In this document: one piece after another, positions 1 to 8,467 of the stretch
Numbering within the stretch: the first letter of the stretch is position 1
Layout: each line of letters opens with the position of its first letter
DNA from: Anaerolineales bacterium
GTDB taxonomy: Bacteria > Chloroflexota > Anaerolineae > JAAEKA01
Assembly (NCBI GenBank): GCA_020634615.1
Contig: JACKBI010000008.1
Coordinates: 221,112 to 285,111, forward strand
Direction of reading: 5' to 3'
Length of the DNA stretch: 64,000 nt
Notes under the pieces: model-generated
Told to the model about the DNA's origin: nothing
Database searches by the model: none
Seen by the model: the letters and a program-made list of their open reading frames with translations, nothing else
Position numbers and translations under genes: made by a program

Positions 1-746
1 AGATGGTTTTCCAAAACCCCGAGGAGGCGCTGAACCCGCATCGCACGGTAGGTGACGTGTTGCAGCGCTCGCTGGAACGCATGAGGGGGCTTGGCAAAAC
101 TGAGGCGCGCCAGCAGGCCGGTCGTTTGTTGGAGGCGGTGCGTCTCCCGCCCTCCTATCTCGACCACACGCCCGGCCAGCTCAGCGGGGGCGAGAAGCAA
201 CGGGTCGCTATCGCCCGCGCCTTTGCCTCCAACCCTGACGTGTTGATCCTGGACGAATCGGTGTCAGCGCTGGATGTGTCAGTGCAGGCGTCGATCCTCA
301 ATCTGCTGACCGATCTGCAAAGCGAGCAAGGCAGCGCCTATCTGTTCATCTCACATGATCTGGCCGCGGTCTCATATCTGGCCGACGACATCGCCGTGAT
401 GTATCTGGGACAGGTGGTTGAGATCGGGCCGACTGAGCAGGTCCTGCAGCCGCCGTTTCATCCATACACGGAAGCACTGTTGTCGGCCGTGCCGCGCATC
501 GACGCTGCTGCGGGGATCGAGCGTATCCTGCTTAGCGGAGACTTGCCCAGCGCGGTCGATCCGCCGGGCGGGTGCCGGTTCCACACCCGCTGTCCGCGCC
601 TGCTGGGAGAAATCTGCCGCACGCAGGCGCCGCCCTGGCAGCAAGCCGCGCCCGGCCACCGCTATCGCTGCCACATCGCGCCCAATGAGTTGGCGGCAAT
701 GCAGTCGCCAGCCTTCAGAGACCACATCACTACTGTGTCACCCTGA
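1..746 (+). CDS. Oligopeptide/dipeptide ABC transporter ATP-binding protein (5' truncated by window)
   Basis: This is the C-terminal three quarters of a DppF/OppF-type ATPase that energises import of peptides or similar solutes. The window opens at the Q-loop (MVFQNP). Then come the signature LSGGEKQRVAIARA, Walker B LILDES (Ser where Pro is usual), the D-loop SALDVSVQ and the H-loop ISHDL. The tail has the oligopeptide-type C-terminal motif (PPGGCRFHTRCPR). Walker A and the true start lie upstream of base 1. The stop codon falls inside the left arm of a hairpin repeat element. A DppB-like permease follows on the same strand, an unusual order because ATPases normally follow the permeases. The family is certain; the substrate cannot be told. 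Confidence 0.93.
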   Translation, partial: MVFQNPEEALNPHRTVGDVLQRSLERMRGLGKTEARQQAGRLLEAVRLPPSYLDHTPGQLSGGEKQRVAIARAFASNPDVLILDESVSALDVSVQASILNLLTDLQSEQGSAYLFISHDLAAVSYLADDIAVMYLGQVVEIGPTEQVLQPPFHPYTEALLSAVPRIDAAAGIERILLSGDLPSAVDPPGGCRFHTRCPRLLGEICRTQAPPWQQAAPGHRYRCHIAPNELAAMQSPAFRDHITTVSP

Positions 747-911
747 GCGGCTCGATCATGCAATCAACACTGACACACAACATCAGCGAAGGGTCGCGCC
801 CCGCATGGGCCGCGAGATTCTTCGCTGGAATCGGCTTGCAGATGCACGGTTCGCCACCATCGCTCTGGACTTGCAATGTCAATTGGCTTCGCAAAGTCGC
901 TCAGAATGACA
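736..911. repeat. Imperfect inverted-repeat intergenic element (REP/MITE-like)
   Basis: The ends are tgtcaccctgagcg (736-749) and cgctcagaatgaca (898-911), inverted copies differing at two positions. Inside are nested partial copies (gcgaagggtc; gagattcttcgctgg). It carries no credible ORF and fills the gap between the ABC ATPase and the permease. Its left arm supplies the last bases of the ATPase gene. Terminal words of this kind recur between genes in many bacterial genomes; that it is repeated elsewhere in this genome is inference. Confidence 0.6.
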
Positions 912-984
912 ACGTAGCACCAGGCGAACAAAACGGCTGGCAGCGGCGTGAGAATAGTGCACGGCCAACCGGGGCAGCCAGCCG

Positions 985-1929
985 ATGAGTCGCTACATTG
1001 CCCGCCGGCTGTTGTTCCTGCTGCTGACGTTGCTGCTGACGTCGATGATCATCTTCGTCGTGACGCAGTGGCTGCCTGGCGACGTGGCGCGTGTGATCCT
1101 GGGACGCGAGGCCAGCGAGCCGGCTTTGGCTGCGTTGCGCGCCGAGCTTGGCCTTGACCAGCCGCTGCCGCTGCAATACGTCTCGTGGCTGGGACGTTTC
1201 CTGACCGGCGATTGGGGTACGTCCTACAGCACCGGGGAACCGGTACGGGCGTTGGTGCTGGAGCGGGCTGGCAATTCGATGATGCTGGCGGGACTGACGC
1301 TTCTGATCGCCGTGCCGTTGTCGCTGTTGCTGGGCGTGGTGGCCGGGCTCAAGGCCGACAAGCCGCTGGATGCCACCATCAGTATCGGCTCGCTGGCAGT
1401 GGTCGGGCTGCCTGAATTCGTGACCGGCCTGATCCTGATCGAGGTGTTCGCGTTCCGGCTGCATCTGTTCCCGGCCAATTCCTCGATCCGGCCCGGCACA
1501 GGCTTCTTTGAGGCGCTGCCACAGCTCGTGCTGCCGGCATTGACGGCAACTTTCGTGTTGCTGGCCTACGTGACCCGGCTGACACGCGCCGGCGTGGTCG
1601 AGGAGATGCGTCAGGGCTACGTGCGCACGGCGACGCTCAAAGGGTTGCCGCGGCGCACGGTGGTCGGCCGGCACGTGCTGCGTAACGCGTTGCTGCCGAC
1701 CATTACCGTGCTTGCCATCAGCTTTGGCTGGCTGATCGGCGGCCTGATTGTCATCGAGAACGTCTTTAACTACCCGGGACTGGGCCGGCTGATGACCTTC
1801 GCTATCGACCGCCGCGACTTGCCGCTGATGCAGGCCATTACCCTGATCACCGTGCTGGCGTTCGCGCTGGCGAACCTGGGCGCTGACCTCTTGTATGCTG
1901 GCTTGAACCCGCGCATTCGGCTGGAATGA
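985..1929 (+). CDS. ABC transporter permease, DppB/OppB family
   Basis: A 314-residue inner-membrane permease of the peptide/nickel family (BPD_transp_1). It starts with the typical MSRYIARRLLFLLLTLLL first helix, then the periplasmic segment with GLDQPLPLQYVSWLGRFLTGDWGTS, and about five more helices. The EAA-loop (near residues 205-235, TATLKGLPRRTVVGRHVLRNALLP) contacts the ATPase. It ends in the usual NPRIRLE. No DppC-type partner follows; a 114-residue membrane protein does, so the second permease and the binding protein are presumably upstream of the window. An intergenic inverted-repeat element separates it from the ATPase gene. Confidence 0.93.
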   Translation: MSRYIARRLLFLLLTLLLTSMIIFVVTQWLPGDVARVILGREASEPALAALRAELGLDQPLPLQYVSWLGRFLTGDWGTSYSTGEPVRALVLERAGNSMMLAGLTLLIAVPLSLLLGVVAGLKADKPLDATISIGSLAVVGLPEFVTGLILIEVFAFRLHLFPANSSIRPGTGFFEALPQLVLPALTATFVLLAYVTRLTRAGVVEEMRQGYVRTATLKGLPRRTVVGRHVLRNALLPTITVLAISFGWLIGGLIVIENVFNYPGLGRLMTFAIDRRDLPLMQAITLITVLAFALANLGADLLYAGLNPRIRLE

Positions 1930-1953
1930 CAACATACACCGACGGAGATCTTC

Positions 1954-2298
1954 ATGAGCAACAACGAGAACAATGAGTCAGGTGGACGCTATTATCTCTG
2001 GATGGCAGTATTTGCCGTGGTGTTTTTTGTATCTGCCGGGATTGTCCTGCTGGTGTGGGGAAACACGGCACGCGGCATGAGTGCCGGTGTGTTGGACGAT
2101 CCGCGGCTGGTGGTCGGGATCACGTTGGTCACCGCTGCCACATCGCTGGTTGGTTTCGTGTCCACTACCTGGCTTGCGTGGCGCAAGGAGAGCCGTGACT
2201 CGGCGTCGTACAAGCTGCAAGTCGAGCGGCAGCAACTGGAGATCGAGCGTCTGCGACTCGAGCTGGAAAAGGAGCGGGGGAAGGGAAGTGGGAATTAG
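1954..2298 (+). CDS. Small membrane protein with C-terminal coiled coil, unknown function
   Basis: 114 residues with two predicted transmembrane helices (about residues 13-35 and 50-73). A charged cytoplasmic tail with heptad-like pattern follows (about 80-110, LQVERQQLEIERLRLELEKE), likely a coiled coil. The start is supported by a GGAG-type ribosome site 8 bases upstream and the gene lies 24 bp after the permease. I do not recognise the family. The topology resembles a small scaffold or oligomerisation unit; a link to the transporter is inferred only from position. Confidence 0.7.
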   Translation: MSNNENNESGGRYYLWMAVFAVVFFVSAGIVLLVWGNTARGMSAGVLDDPRLVVGITLVTAATSLVGFVSTTWLAWRKESRDSASYKLQVERQQLEIERLRLELEKERGKGSGN

Positions 2299-2417
2299 CC
2301 GAGCCGCCGTTTGATGGCGACGAAGAAGCTACGCTGGTAAACCGCGAAGCTTGGATGCCCGCCGGCGAGGGGAATGACGGAATCAACGGTTGCTAAAGGA
2401 AGCTTTGGCGAACAGGG

Positions 2418-2879
2418 TCATGGACCTGCAAGCTCCAACAGCAATCTGCCCTGGCTGCTACGCTCGGCCATCCAGCCCTCATCAGCCGCAAAGCGGACTT
2501 GCCACCAGCGCAACCCATCCAGGTCCACCGGGCCGCCGGTGATGGTTCCTGGAGCGCCTGCTGACACCGTTCGCAACGTGTCGCCAGCCGGTTTGTTTTG
2601 ATAGCCAGGGGTGCGCCGCAGGTTGACACCACCATCATACGCAATCGTCACAGGATCTCCGTTCGCAAACGATTGGCCCTCGGGCCGGCTGGCCTGGACG
2701 CTTACAGCCGCCGGTGCGACCGGTGTCCACGACGGACCTGACTTGAACTCATCGAGATTGCCGCCTGTCAGCACGGCCATCAGTGTCACCAGGCTGCACA
2801 TAGCGAGGGCCGCGAAGGTGATCAGCGCCCAGGGCAGCGGGCGTTTCGTTGGCTTGGCAGGTGGCGGTGTGGCGTTCAT
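2418..2879 (-). CDS. Membrane-anchored SH3-domain protein
   Basis: 153 residues: a proline-rich cytoplasmic N-terminus, one transmembrane helix (about 20-42), then an extracytoplasmic bacterial SH3-type domain (VNLRRTPGYQ...WWQVRF...EGWM, about 85-145). Such domains usually bind cell-wall peptides or mediate surface contacts. I chose the ATG at 2879 rather than the longer frame from 2915. A near-consensus promoter has its TATAAT only 7 bases before this ATG, so the message should be leaderless. The longer frame would begin within the promoter. Confidence 0.75.
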   Translation of the reverse strand: MNATPPPAKPTKRPLPWALITFAALAMCSLVTLMAVLTGGNLDEFKSGPSWTPVAPAAVSVQASRPEGQSFANGDPVTIAYDGGVNLRRTPGYQNKPAGDTLRTVSAGAPGTITGGPVDLDGLRWWQVRFAADEGWMAERSSQGRLLLELAGP

Positions 2880-2886
2880 GCCAGCA

Positions 2887-2915
2887 ATTATAGCCCGCGC
2901 GGATGGGCGCTGCAA
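2887..2915 (-). promoter_or_regulatory. Sigma-70-type promoter, probably leaderless
   Basis: TTGCAG (2915-2910), 17-base spacer, TATAAT (2892-2887), then 7 bases to the ATG at 2879. Transcription would start at or next to the start codon, so no ribosome site is expected. It is back-to-back with a plus-strand promoter whose -10 is at 2947-2952. Confidence 0.7.
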
Positions 2916-2923
2916 GCAGCGAG

Positions 2924-2952
2924 TTGGGGCGCGTTGACGGGCGTGTTATAAT
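2924..2952 (+). promoter_or_regulatory. Sigma-70-type promoter for the phosphoesterase operon
   Basis: TATAAT at 2947-2952 with TTGGGG at 2924-2929 and a 17-base spacer. A nearer TTGACG (2934-2939) is spaced too closely to act as its -35. Transcription would start about 35 bases before the ATG at 2996, which is preceded by a cgagg ribosome site. Confidence 0.6.
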
Positions 2953-2995
2953 CCCTCTCTGCCAAAGATACCCTTACTATAAAACGAGGTTCACC

Positions 2996-3514
2996 ATGCT
3001 TATCGCTGTGATGTCGGACGTTCATGACAACGTCTGGAACCTGGCTGACGCGCTGGAGAAGATCCGCGCGGCCGGCGCATCCGCTTTGATTTTCTGCGGC
3101 GACTTCTGCGCGCCGTTCACGTTGCTGCAGATCGGCCAGGGATTCGCCGGGGCGGTGCATTGCGTGTTTGGCAACAACGATGGCGATCCGCGGCTGCTGA
3201 TGCGCAACGCTGCTGCTGCTGGCAATGTGACCATCCACGGCCAGTATGCCGAGCTGGAGCTGGGCGGGCGGCGCATTGCCGTCAACCACTATCCGGAAAT
3301 CGCGCGCCGGCTGGTCCAATCGGGGCAGTTCGACCTGGTGTGCTACGGCCACGATCATCAGGCGTTGGTGGAGTTGGTAGGCGACTCCGTATTGGCCAAC
3401 CCCGGCGAGATCATGGGGCGTTTCGGCAGGCCGACTTTCGGCCTCTACGACTGCGACGCGCACCGGTTCTCGCACATCGATGTGCGTCATTACCCGGCAA
3501 CGGCCGGCGCGTAG
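2996..3514 (+). CDS. YfcE/MJ0936-type metallophosphoesterase
   Basis: 172-residue calcineurin-like phosphodiesterase. The di-metal motifs appear in order: SDVHDN (D-x-H), CGDF (GD), GNND, NHYP and GHDH, followed by NPGEIMG. The YfcE subfamily hydrolyses phosphodiester bonds in vitro; the physiological substrate is usually unknown. The ATG at 2996 is chosen because it sits directly before the first motif and behind a cgagg ribosome site. The frame is open further upstream but would run through the promoter. It forms a likely two-gene operon with the sugar-phosphate isomerase-like gene 12 bp downstream. Confidence 0.9.
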   Translation: MLIAVMSDVHDNVWNLADALEKIRAAGASALIFCGDFCAPFTLLQIGQGFAGAVHCVFGNNDGDPRLLMRNAAAAGNVTIHGQYAELELGGRRIAVNHYPEIARRLVQSGQFDLVCYGHDHQALVELVGDSVLANPGEIMGRFGRPTFGLYDCDAHRFSHIDVRHYPATAGA

Positions 3515-3526
3515 ACAGGAGACAGC

Positions 3527-4309
3527 ATGAAAGTTGGCGGCATGACCAACCCGCAGCGCGATGTGTTGGATGAGATCAGGCAGGTGGCTGCGGACGGGTT
3601 CGACTTCGTGGATCTTACGCTGGAAGCGCCGAAAGCCGAGCCGCAGCAGATCAATGCAGCCGCGGTTCGGCGGGCGCTGGAAGACCACGGCCTGGGGATT
3701 GTTTGCCACGCGGCGCCGTATTTGCCGGTCAACAACCCGTCGGCTGCTGTCCGGCGAGCTGCACTGGATGAGCTTTTGCGCTGCCTCGACATGGCTGCCG
3801 AACTGGGCGCCGGGCTGCTGACCACTCATTACGCGGGCTATCCGGGTTTCTGGCCTGAGGCGGCCGGTTATGAGCTGTACGGGCAGTTGTATCAGCGGTT
3901 GTGCGGCGAAGGCGCCAGGCGAGGCGTCAAGGTCGCCATGGAAAACCAACCTGGCAACACGCACCAACTCAAGGCTTATCGCGAGATATTTGCGCGCTCT
4001 CCCGACCTGTATCTATTGCTGGACATCGGCCATGCCAACATCAATGTACAACGCAATCTGGCGCGCGAGTATCTGTTCGCGCTGGCCGATCGGCTGGCGC
4101 ATGTGCATGTGTCCGACAACGACGGCGCGGCGGATCAGCATTTGCCGCTGGGGACGCCGTCAAAGCGGGGCGTGAGTTGGCGTAAGGTAGTGGCGGATTT
4201 GAAGTCGTTCGGCTACGACGGGACGGTCACCATCGAGGTATTCTCCACGGACCGCGGCTACCGGCGGGACAGTTTGGCGCGTTGGAAAGCCTGGTGGAAC
4301 GGGAAATAG
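3527..4309 (+). CDS. Sugar phosphate isomerase/epimerase-like TIM-barrel protein
   Basis: 260 residues of the AP-endonuclease-2/xylose-isomerase-like barrel family. Metal-ligand signatures are visible: TTHYAGY (His), VAMENQPG (Glu), LLLDIGHANI (Asp, His), AHVHVSDNDG (His, Asp), and TVTIEVF near the end (Glu). The pattern fits a metal-dependent sugar isomerase/epimerase or an endonuclease IV-like enzyme; the sequence does not decide which. The start has a good ggaga ribosome site and lies 12 bp after the phosphoesterase. The next 170 bases hold no gene. Confidence 0.85.
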   Translation: MKVGGMTNPQRDVLDEIRQVAADGFDFVDLTLEAPKAEPQQINAAAVRRALEDHGLGIVCHAAPYLPVNNPSAAVRRAALDELLRCLDMAAELGAGLLTTHYAGYPGFWPEAAGYELYGQLYQRLCGEGARRGVKVAMENQPGNTHQLKAYREIFARSPDLYLLLDIGHANINVQRNLAREYLFALADRLAHVHVSDNDGAADQHLPLGTPSKRGVSWRKVVADLKSFGYDGTVTIEVFSTDRGYRRDSLARWKAWWNGK

Positions 4310-4480
4310 CACCAAACATCGGGTATATTTCGTGTAGTCGCAACACTATGCATACAACTCTTAAGTTCTAACAATTACCAAGCAGGTTACGCTATGCGAA
4401 TCGTTTGGTGGGCGGCTATGCTGAGCTGATGTGTATCGGCTTGGGTAGTTGAGCAAAAAGGCTGGAAGTCGGTCGCTTGC

Positions 4481-5134
4481 TCAAGGATTTACCGCGGAAC
4501 GGTGACGCAGCAGTAGCAGCGGGGCAGTGGCGACAAGAATCAGCCCGAGGGCGAGCAAAATTGGGCCTGCGCCAAGCGGCGTGGGGTGACCGTAGATAAC
4601 TTCCAATGGGGATCGCAATTTCATAAAGCTTGTCAGGGGGAGGGCAATGCTGAGAAGCGCAAGCAGCGCAGTCAGACCGGCACCGAAAAGGAGAGGCAAA
4701 CGTCGCAACAGGGGATAGGACAGTATGGCCGCCAGGACGCAAACAACAATCGCAGCGGTCTGTTTGACGAATTCAGGCGTGGCGAGCAGCGCGGGTGTCC
4801 AGGCTGGCGGCAGCATCGATAGCCCAACCGGGATGGCGAGGAGGTTGATGATCCAACGCAATGGGGGCCAGAGCCGTAATTCGCTGCGGTGCGCCAGCAG
4901 ACTCATGCTGAGACTGACGGCAATCAGTGGCAGAAGAAAGACCTCGCGGGTCAGGTGAATCTCGCCGCTGCGGACCTCAGCGATGAACTTGACATATTCT
5001 GCGAGATCGATTCCCGGGACGCGCAGCCCGGCCGAAGCCGCCCAGACCCAGGCGCCCCAATAGCCCAGTGCAGTCAAGAGCCAGCCAGCCAACAAAAGGG
5101 CAGCGGGGATGTATGGACGGATCCGCTCAGCCAT
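4481..5134 (-). CDS. Polytopic membrane protein, unknown function
   Basis: 217 residues with about six hydrophobic helices, short polar loops and a basic C-terminus (LLLLRHRSAVNP). No motif is recognised. It is the last gene of the polysaccharide operon and its start overlaps the end of the glycosyltransferase gene by 8 bp, implying translational coupling. A role in glycan assembly or export is inferred from position only. Confidence 0.75.
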   Translation of the reverse strand: MAERIRPYIPAALLLAGWLLTALGYWGAWVWAASAGLRVPGIDLAEYVKFIAEVRSGEIHLTREVFLLPLIAVSLSMSLLAHRSELRLWPPLRWIINLLAIPVGLSMLPPAWTPALLATPEFVKQTAAIVVCVLAAILSYPLLRRLPLLFGAGLTALLALLSIALPLTSFMKLRSPLEVIYGHPTPLGAGPILLALGLILVATAPLLLLRHRSAVNP

Positions 5135-6260
5135 TCAGCACCTGGTGGTAGGTACGCCACAGTGTCTCGGCCGACCGTCTCCAGGTGAAGCGCGCCGCGT
5201 GGTGCAATCCACGCTCGCGCAGCACTCCGCGCAGGGGCTGGTCTTCGATGAGTCTTTGAAGGGCTACTGCCAGTTGGTTCACGTCCAGGGCATCGACGAG
5301 TAGTGCTGAGTCGCCGCCCGCTTCAGGCAGCGATGAATTGTTTGCACAGACAACTGGTGTACCGCAAGCCAGCGCTTCCAGTACCGGAATACCGTAACCT
5401 TCGTATAGCGATGGAAAGGCAAAAACATCGGCAGCGGAGTAAAGCGCAGGCAAATCAGCGTCGGCGACAAAACCGGCAAGCACAATATCTTCTCGCGATG
5501 GCGACCGATCGATCGTGCTGTAGATTTCGTCGGTTAGCCAGCCCTTTCCACCGGCAATGACGAGGCGATGGGGTAGGGGGGTGGTTTGACGAAGGATCGT
5601 CCAGGCCCGGATGAGGGCAGGCCAGTTCTTGCGTGGTTCCAGTGTGCCGACACCAAGCACAAATGGCTTGCTGCCGATGTTATATCGATCGCGGACGCGT
5701 CGAAGCTCGTCAGGGTCATCCACCGGCGCGAATCGGGCATCGACGCCGGGTGTCACAACGGTTACTTTGTCATGGGGGGTACGCAGCAGCCGGACGAGAT
5801 CGTCCTTGGTTGCCTGGCTGTCGGCAAGAATATGATCGGCTCGCGCGACGGAACGTGGCACGACACCCGCAAGGTAGCTGCGCAGGCTCGCGTCGGCGCA
5901 TTGAGGCACGGTCAGAAAGCTGAGGTCGTGAACTGTCAGGAGGGTACGCGCTTTGCGGACAGGCGGGAGGACGAAATCGCTGGCGTGATACAGGTCGTGG
6001 CTGCCGGCAAACAGTTCTACCGGCAGCGGCATTCGTGCACGATGCCAGCCAATTGTCAGCCAGCGGTTTGGCACCGGGATGACCCGCAATGACATGCCTG
6101 CGGGCGGCTGGGGAAGTGGCCCGTCACTGCGACCGAACACCAGCAAGGTCGTTGTCGAATCGCCGGTCAGCGGCGCCAGTGCACTGACCAGTTCACGGGT
6201 GTGGCGGCCGATGCCCGCGCCCTGGTGAACCGCCGGCGTGTAATCTATGACGAGGCGCAC
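5127..6260 (-). CDS. GT4-family glycosyltransferase
   Basis: 377-residue GT-B fold retaining glycosyltransferase that adds a sugar from an activated donor to a lipid-linked or surface glycan. The N-terminal domain shows GAGIGRHTRELVSAL. The C-terminal donor domain has LGVGTLEPRKNWPALIRAW and the E-x7-E motif FPSLYEGYGIPVLEALACGTPVV, typical of GT4. It sits between GtrA and a membrane protein in a minus-strand run with a Wzy-like gene, so surface polysaccharide synthesis is likely. Sugar specificity is not determinable. Confidence 0.92.
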   Translation of the reverse strand: MRLVIDYTPAVHQGAGIGRHTRELVSALAPLTGDSTTTLLVFGRSDGPLPQPPAGMSLRVIPVPNRWLTIGWHRARMPLPVELFAGSHDLYHASDFVLPPVRKARTLLTVHDLSFLTVPQCADASLRSYLAGVVPRSVARADHILADSQATKDDLVRLLRTPHDKVTVVTPGVDARFAPVDDPDELRRVRDRYNIGSKPFVLGVGTLEPRKNWPALIRAWTILRQTTPLPHRLVIAGGKGWLTDEIYSTIDRSPSREDIVLAGFVADADLPALYSAADVFAFPSLYEGYGIPVLEALACGTPVVCANNSSLPEAGGDSALLVDALDVNQLAVALQRLIEDQPLRGVLRERGLHHAARFTWRRSAETLWRTYHQVLNG

Positions 6261-6266
6261 GTTGAG

Positions 6267-6728
6267 CTATTCGATCCCCTTGTAGGTCCAGACGCGGTTT
6301 GCGCCGTAGTTCCAGAAAAGCACAACGCCGATCGCGATGACCTTGGCGGAGAGGTAGGCAAAAGGATCCTGGATCACGCCAGAGAAGATCGGATGCAGAC
6401 CCAGCACAATCACCTCGTTGATCGCCAGACCGATCAGGTTAACAACGGTGAACTGGACAAGCTGGCTGGCAATCGGCCGGTTGCGACTCTCTGGAAAGGT
6501 CCAGAAGCGGTTCAGGGTGAAGTTGTTGACGACCGCCAGGCTGAACCCCAGCGCTACTGCCAGCGTCAACGGCAGCCCCAGAATCTCCCTCGAGATCGTA
6601 AGCACGGTCAGATCGACCACCATACCGATGGCGCCGACGATCGCGAACTTGATAAATCTTGTCAGCTCGGTCTGGTTGAGACCAGTTCGAGCCGATAGTC
6701 GCCGGATGAACCGGTTTTGTAACGACAT
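6267..6728 (-). CDS. GtrA family membrane protein
   Basis: 153 residues with four transmembrane helices and the GtrA hallmarks: RFIKFAIVGAIGMVVDLTVL in the first helix and NFTLNRFWTF between helices two and three. GtrA proteins help move undecaprenyl-linked sugars or modify glycan intermediates. I start at the ATG at 6728. The frame is open to 6770, but that would add a stretch overlapping the upstream gene by 35 bp. It lies 6 bp before the glycosyltransferase. Confidence 0.88.
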   Translation of the reverse strand: MSLQNRFIRRLSARTGLNQTELTRFIKFAIVGAIGMVVDLTVLTISREILGLPLTLAVALGFSLAVVNNFTLNRFWTFPESRNRPIASQLVQFTVVNLIGLAINEVIVLGLHPIFSGVIQDPFAYLSAKVIAIGVVLFWNYGANRVWTYKGIE

Positions 6729-6735
6729 GGAAATT

Positions 6736-8271
6736 TCAGGGCTCGCTGCCGGAGGCATTCGCACAATCACTCCTGGTGAGGATTTCGTTATCTTTCATCT
6801 GATCTGGGTCGAGGACCGCCACCAGCCCAAGCATCAGCGCCAGGACCAGGTAAATGTGCTGAACCCAAAGGTTGTCAAAGACATTGTGTATCGTCGCGTG
6901 CACGAGACTGCCGAGGACGCCCGCGCCCACGGCGGCGACAAATCGCTTGTTGCTTGCGGTACCACGTAGCGCTTGCCAGATGCTTGCGAACCAGAGCACC
7001 AGATAGCTCAACAGTCCAAGCAAACCCGACTCGCCGGCCACGTTCAGATAGACGTTGTGAGCGTGGCCGAGGGCATCCTGCCAGCGAGGCAGGCGGTAGG
7101 CCTCATAAGCCACTGCGTAGTTGCCCGGACCAACGCCGAGCCAGGGGTGGTCAGTCCACATGTTGATGGCTGCTTGCCAATGTGCGAGACGTTCGACCAC
7201 CGAGAAACTGGCGTCGGTCACCTCGGCGCGCGTTACGTCGACAATGCCGAGGTAGCTGCCCAGGTCGCCAATGCGGGCAGTGATGGACGGCGGCAGAAGA
7301 TCCGCCAGACCGAATACCACCACAACTGCGGCAACTGCGACAGCGGCCAGGATCAGCACCGGTGCTGCTCGGCGGGCATGGGCCAGAAGCACCACCACCA
7401 GCGCAGCTGCCAGTCCCAGCCAGGCGCCGCGGCTCCAGCTCACCAACACACCCAGACAGATGATCAGTGCGGCCAGCGGCAAAGCAGCTTGTTGCCAGCG
7501 GCGTGGTGCAACATCGATTATCAGCCTGCTTTGCGGGCGACGGGATGCACGTGACGCGGTCCACGCCCAGATTGCCAGGCTCGCGGCCAGCGGCGCGGCC
7601 AACCCAAGATACCCGGCAAATGGGTTCGGCTGGCGAAATGTGCCGTATGCCCGCAGGAAACGGCCCATCAACACGAACTCGTCTGGCCCGGACTGCGTGG
7701 CAAACTGGTACAGGCCAAAGGCAGCCTGGCTAATCGCCGCCAACAGCAAACCCGCCACCAGCCAGCCGGCCCGTTCAGCAGGCAACGCTGCCACCACAAC
7801 CAAATACAGGGCCAGTACCTGAATCCACTTCAGCAGTTCAGGCAGCCCTTCGCGGTAGCTGGCAGCGCCCAGCAGCGCAACAGCCTGGATAGCTGCAAAC
7901 AACACCAACGGCACCAGCAGCGGCAGGCGGGGCACGACGATACTGTGCCGTACGACTCCGTGCGCCAGCCAGGCTGCCAGCGTAAGGGCCAGCAGCAGAT
8001 CAGACCCGTCCAGCGCCGCGCCACCGATGGAAAGCGGCCAGGCCGATGCCCAGGGAATCGCAATTGCCAGTGCCACGATGCCAATCCATGGCCTGATCAG
8101 CACCGCCAGCGCAATAGCGACAGCAGCCAGAAGCACCACGCTTGCCGCCACAGGCAGGAAGGTGACCATGACCACACTGACGAGCAGCAGCCCCACCAGG
8201 AACAACGGAGCGGGAAGAGTCTGGATCGACGGCAGTCTAGCAGTCAGATTGGTTCGCGGAAAGTGCTGCAT
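6736..8271 (-). CDS. O-antigen ligase/polymerase-like (Wzy/WaaL family) membrane protein
   Basis: 511 residues with about 12 hydrophobic helices. A large extracytoplasmic loop near residues 340-410 has the family's typical WTDHPWLGVGPGNYAVAYEAY and HAHNVYLNVAGESGLLGLL. The family polymerises or ligates lipid-linked glycan repeat units at the outer face of the membrane. It is first in a four-gene minus-strand operon with GtrA, a GT4 transferase and a membrane protein. A strong promoter (-35 at 8337-8332, -10 at 8314-8309) precedes it and is divergent from the DsbA-like gene. Confidence 0.88.
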   Translation of the reverse strand: MQHFPRTNLTARLPSIQTLPAPLFLVGLLLVSVVMVTFLPVAASVVLLAAVAIALAVLIRPWIGIVALAIAIPWASAWPLSIGGAALDGSDLLLALTLAAWLAHGVVRHSIVVPRLPLLVPLVLFAAIQAVALLGAASYREGLPELLKWIQVLALYLVVVAALPAERAGWLVAGLLLAAISQAAFGLYQFATQSGPDEFVLMGRFLRAYGTFRQPNPFAGYLGLAAPLAASLAIWAWTASRASRRPQSRLIIDVAPRRWQQAALPLAALIICLGVLVSWSRGAWLGLAAALVVVLLAHARRAAPVLILAAVAVAAVVVVFGLADLLPPSITARIGDLGSYLGIVDVTRAEVTDASFSVVERLAHWQAAINMWTDHPWLGVGPGNYAVAYEAYRLPRWQDALGHAHNVYLNVAGESGLLGLLSYLVLWFASIWQALRGTASNKRFVAAVGAGVLGSLVHATIHNVFDNLWVQHIYLVLALMLGLVAVLDPDQMKDNEILTRSDCANASGSEP

Positions 8272-8308
8272 CCGTATCTTTCAGCCAATGAGTGACGGGC
8301 CAAACGGT

Positions 8309-8337
8309 TTTGTACCACCGTTGGAACACTTTGTCAA
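8309..8337 (-). promoter_or_regulatory. Promoter of the polysaccharide operon
   Basis: TTGACA (8337-8332), 17-base spacer, TACAAA (8314-8309), about 38 bases from the ATG at 8271. The -35 matches consensus exactly. Confidence 0.65.
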
Positions 8338-8391
8338 AACCGACGTCCTGCAGGTAGTTCGATGTCTTACACGTTGTAGGGGTTGAGATTT

Positions 8392-8418
8392 TTGCGGTTT
8401 TCAAGCACGTGGTATAAT
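8392..8418 (+). promoter_or_regulatory. Promoter of the dsbA-like/VKOR operon
   Basis: TATAAT at 8413-8418 with a TTGCGG-like -35 at 8392-8397 (15-base spacer; TTTGCG at 16 is an alternative). The ATG at 8468 follows a gagga ribosome site. Confidence 0.5.
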
Positions 8419-8467
8419 GCGCCGCATCCAGCCAGCGGGCTGGCGCAATCAACTTACTGAGGATACC

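Noticed and set aside
901..1935. 344-codon minus-strand frame opposite the DppB-like permease
   Set aside because: Composition is typical of an antisense shadow (Gln/His/Arg-rich) and it has no ribosome site.
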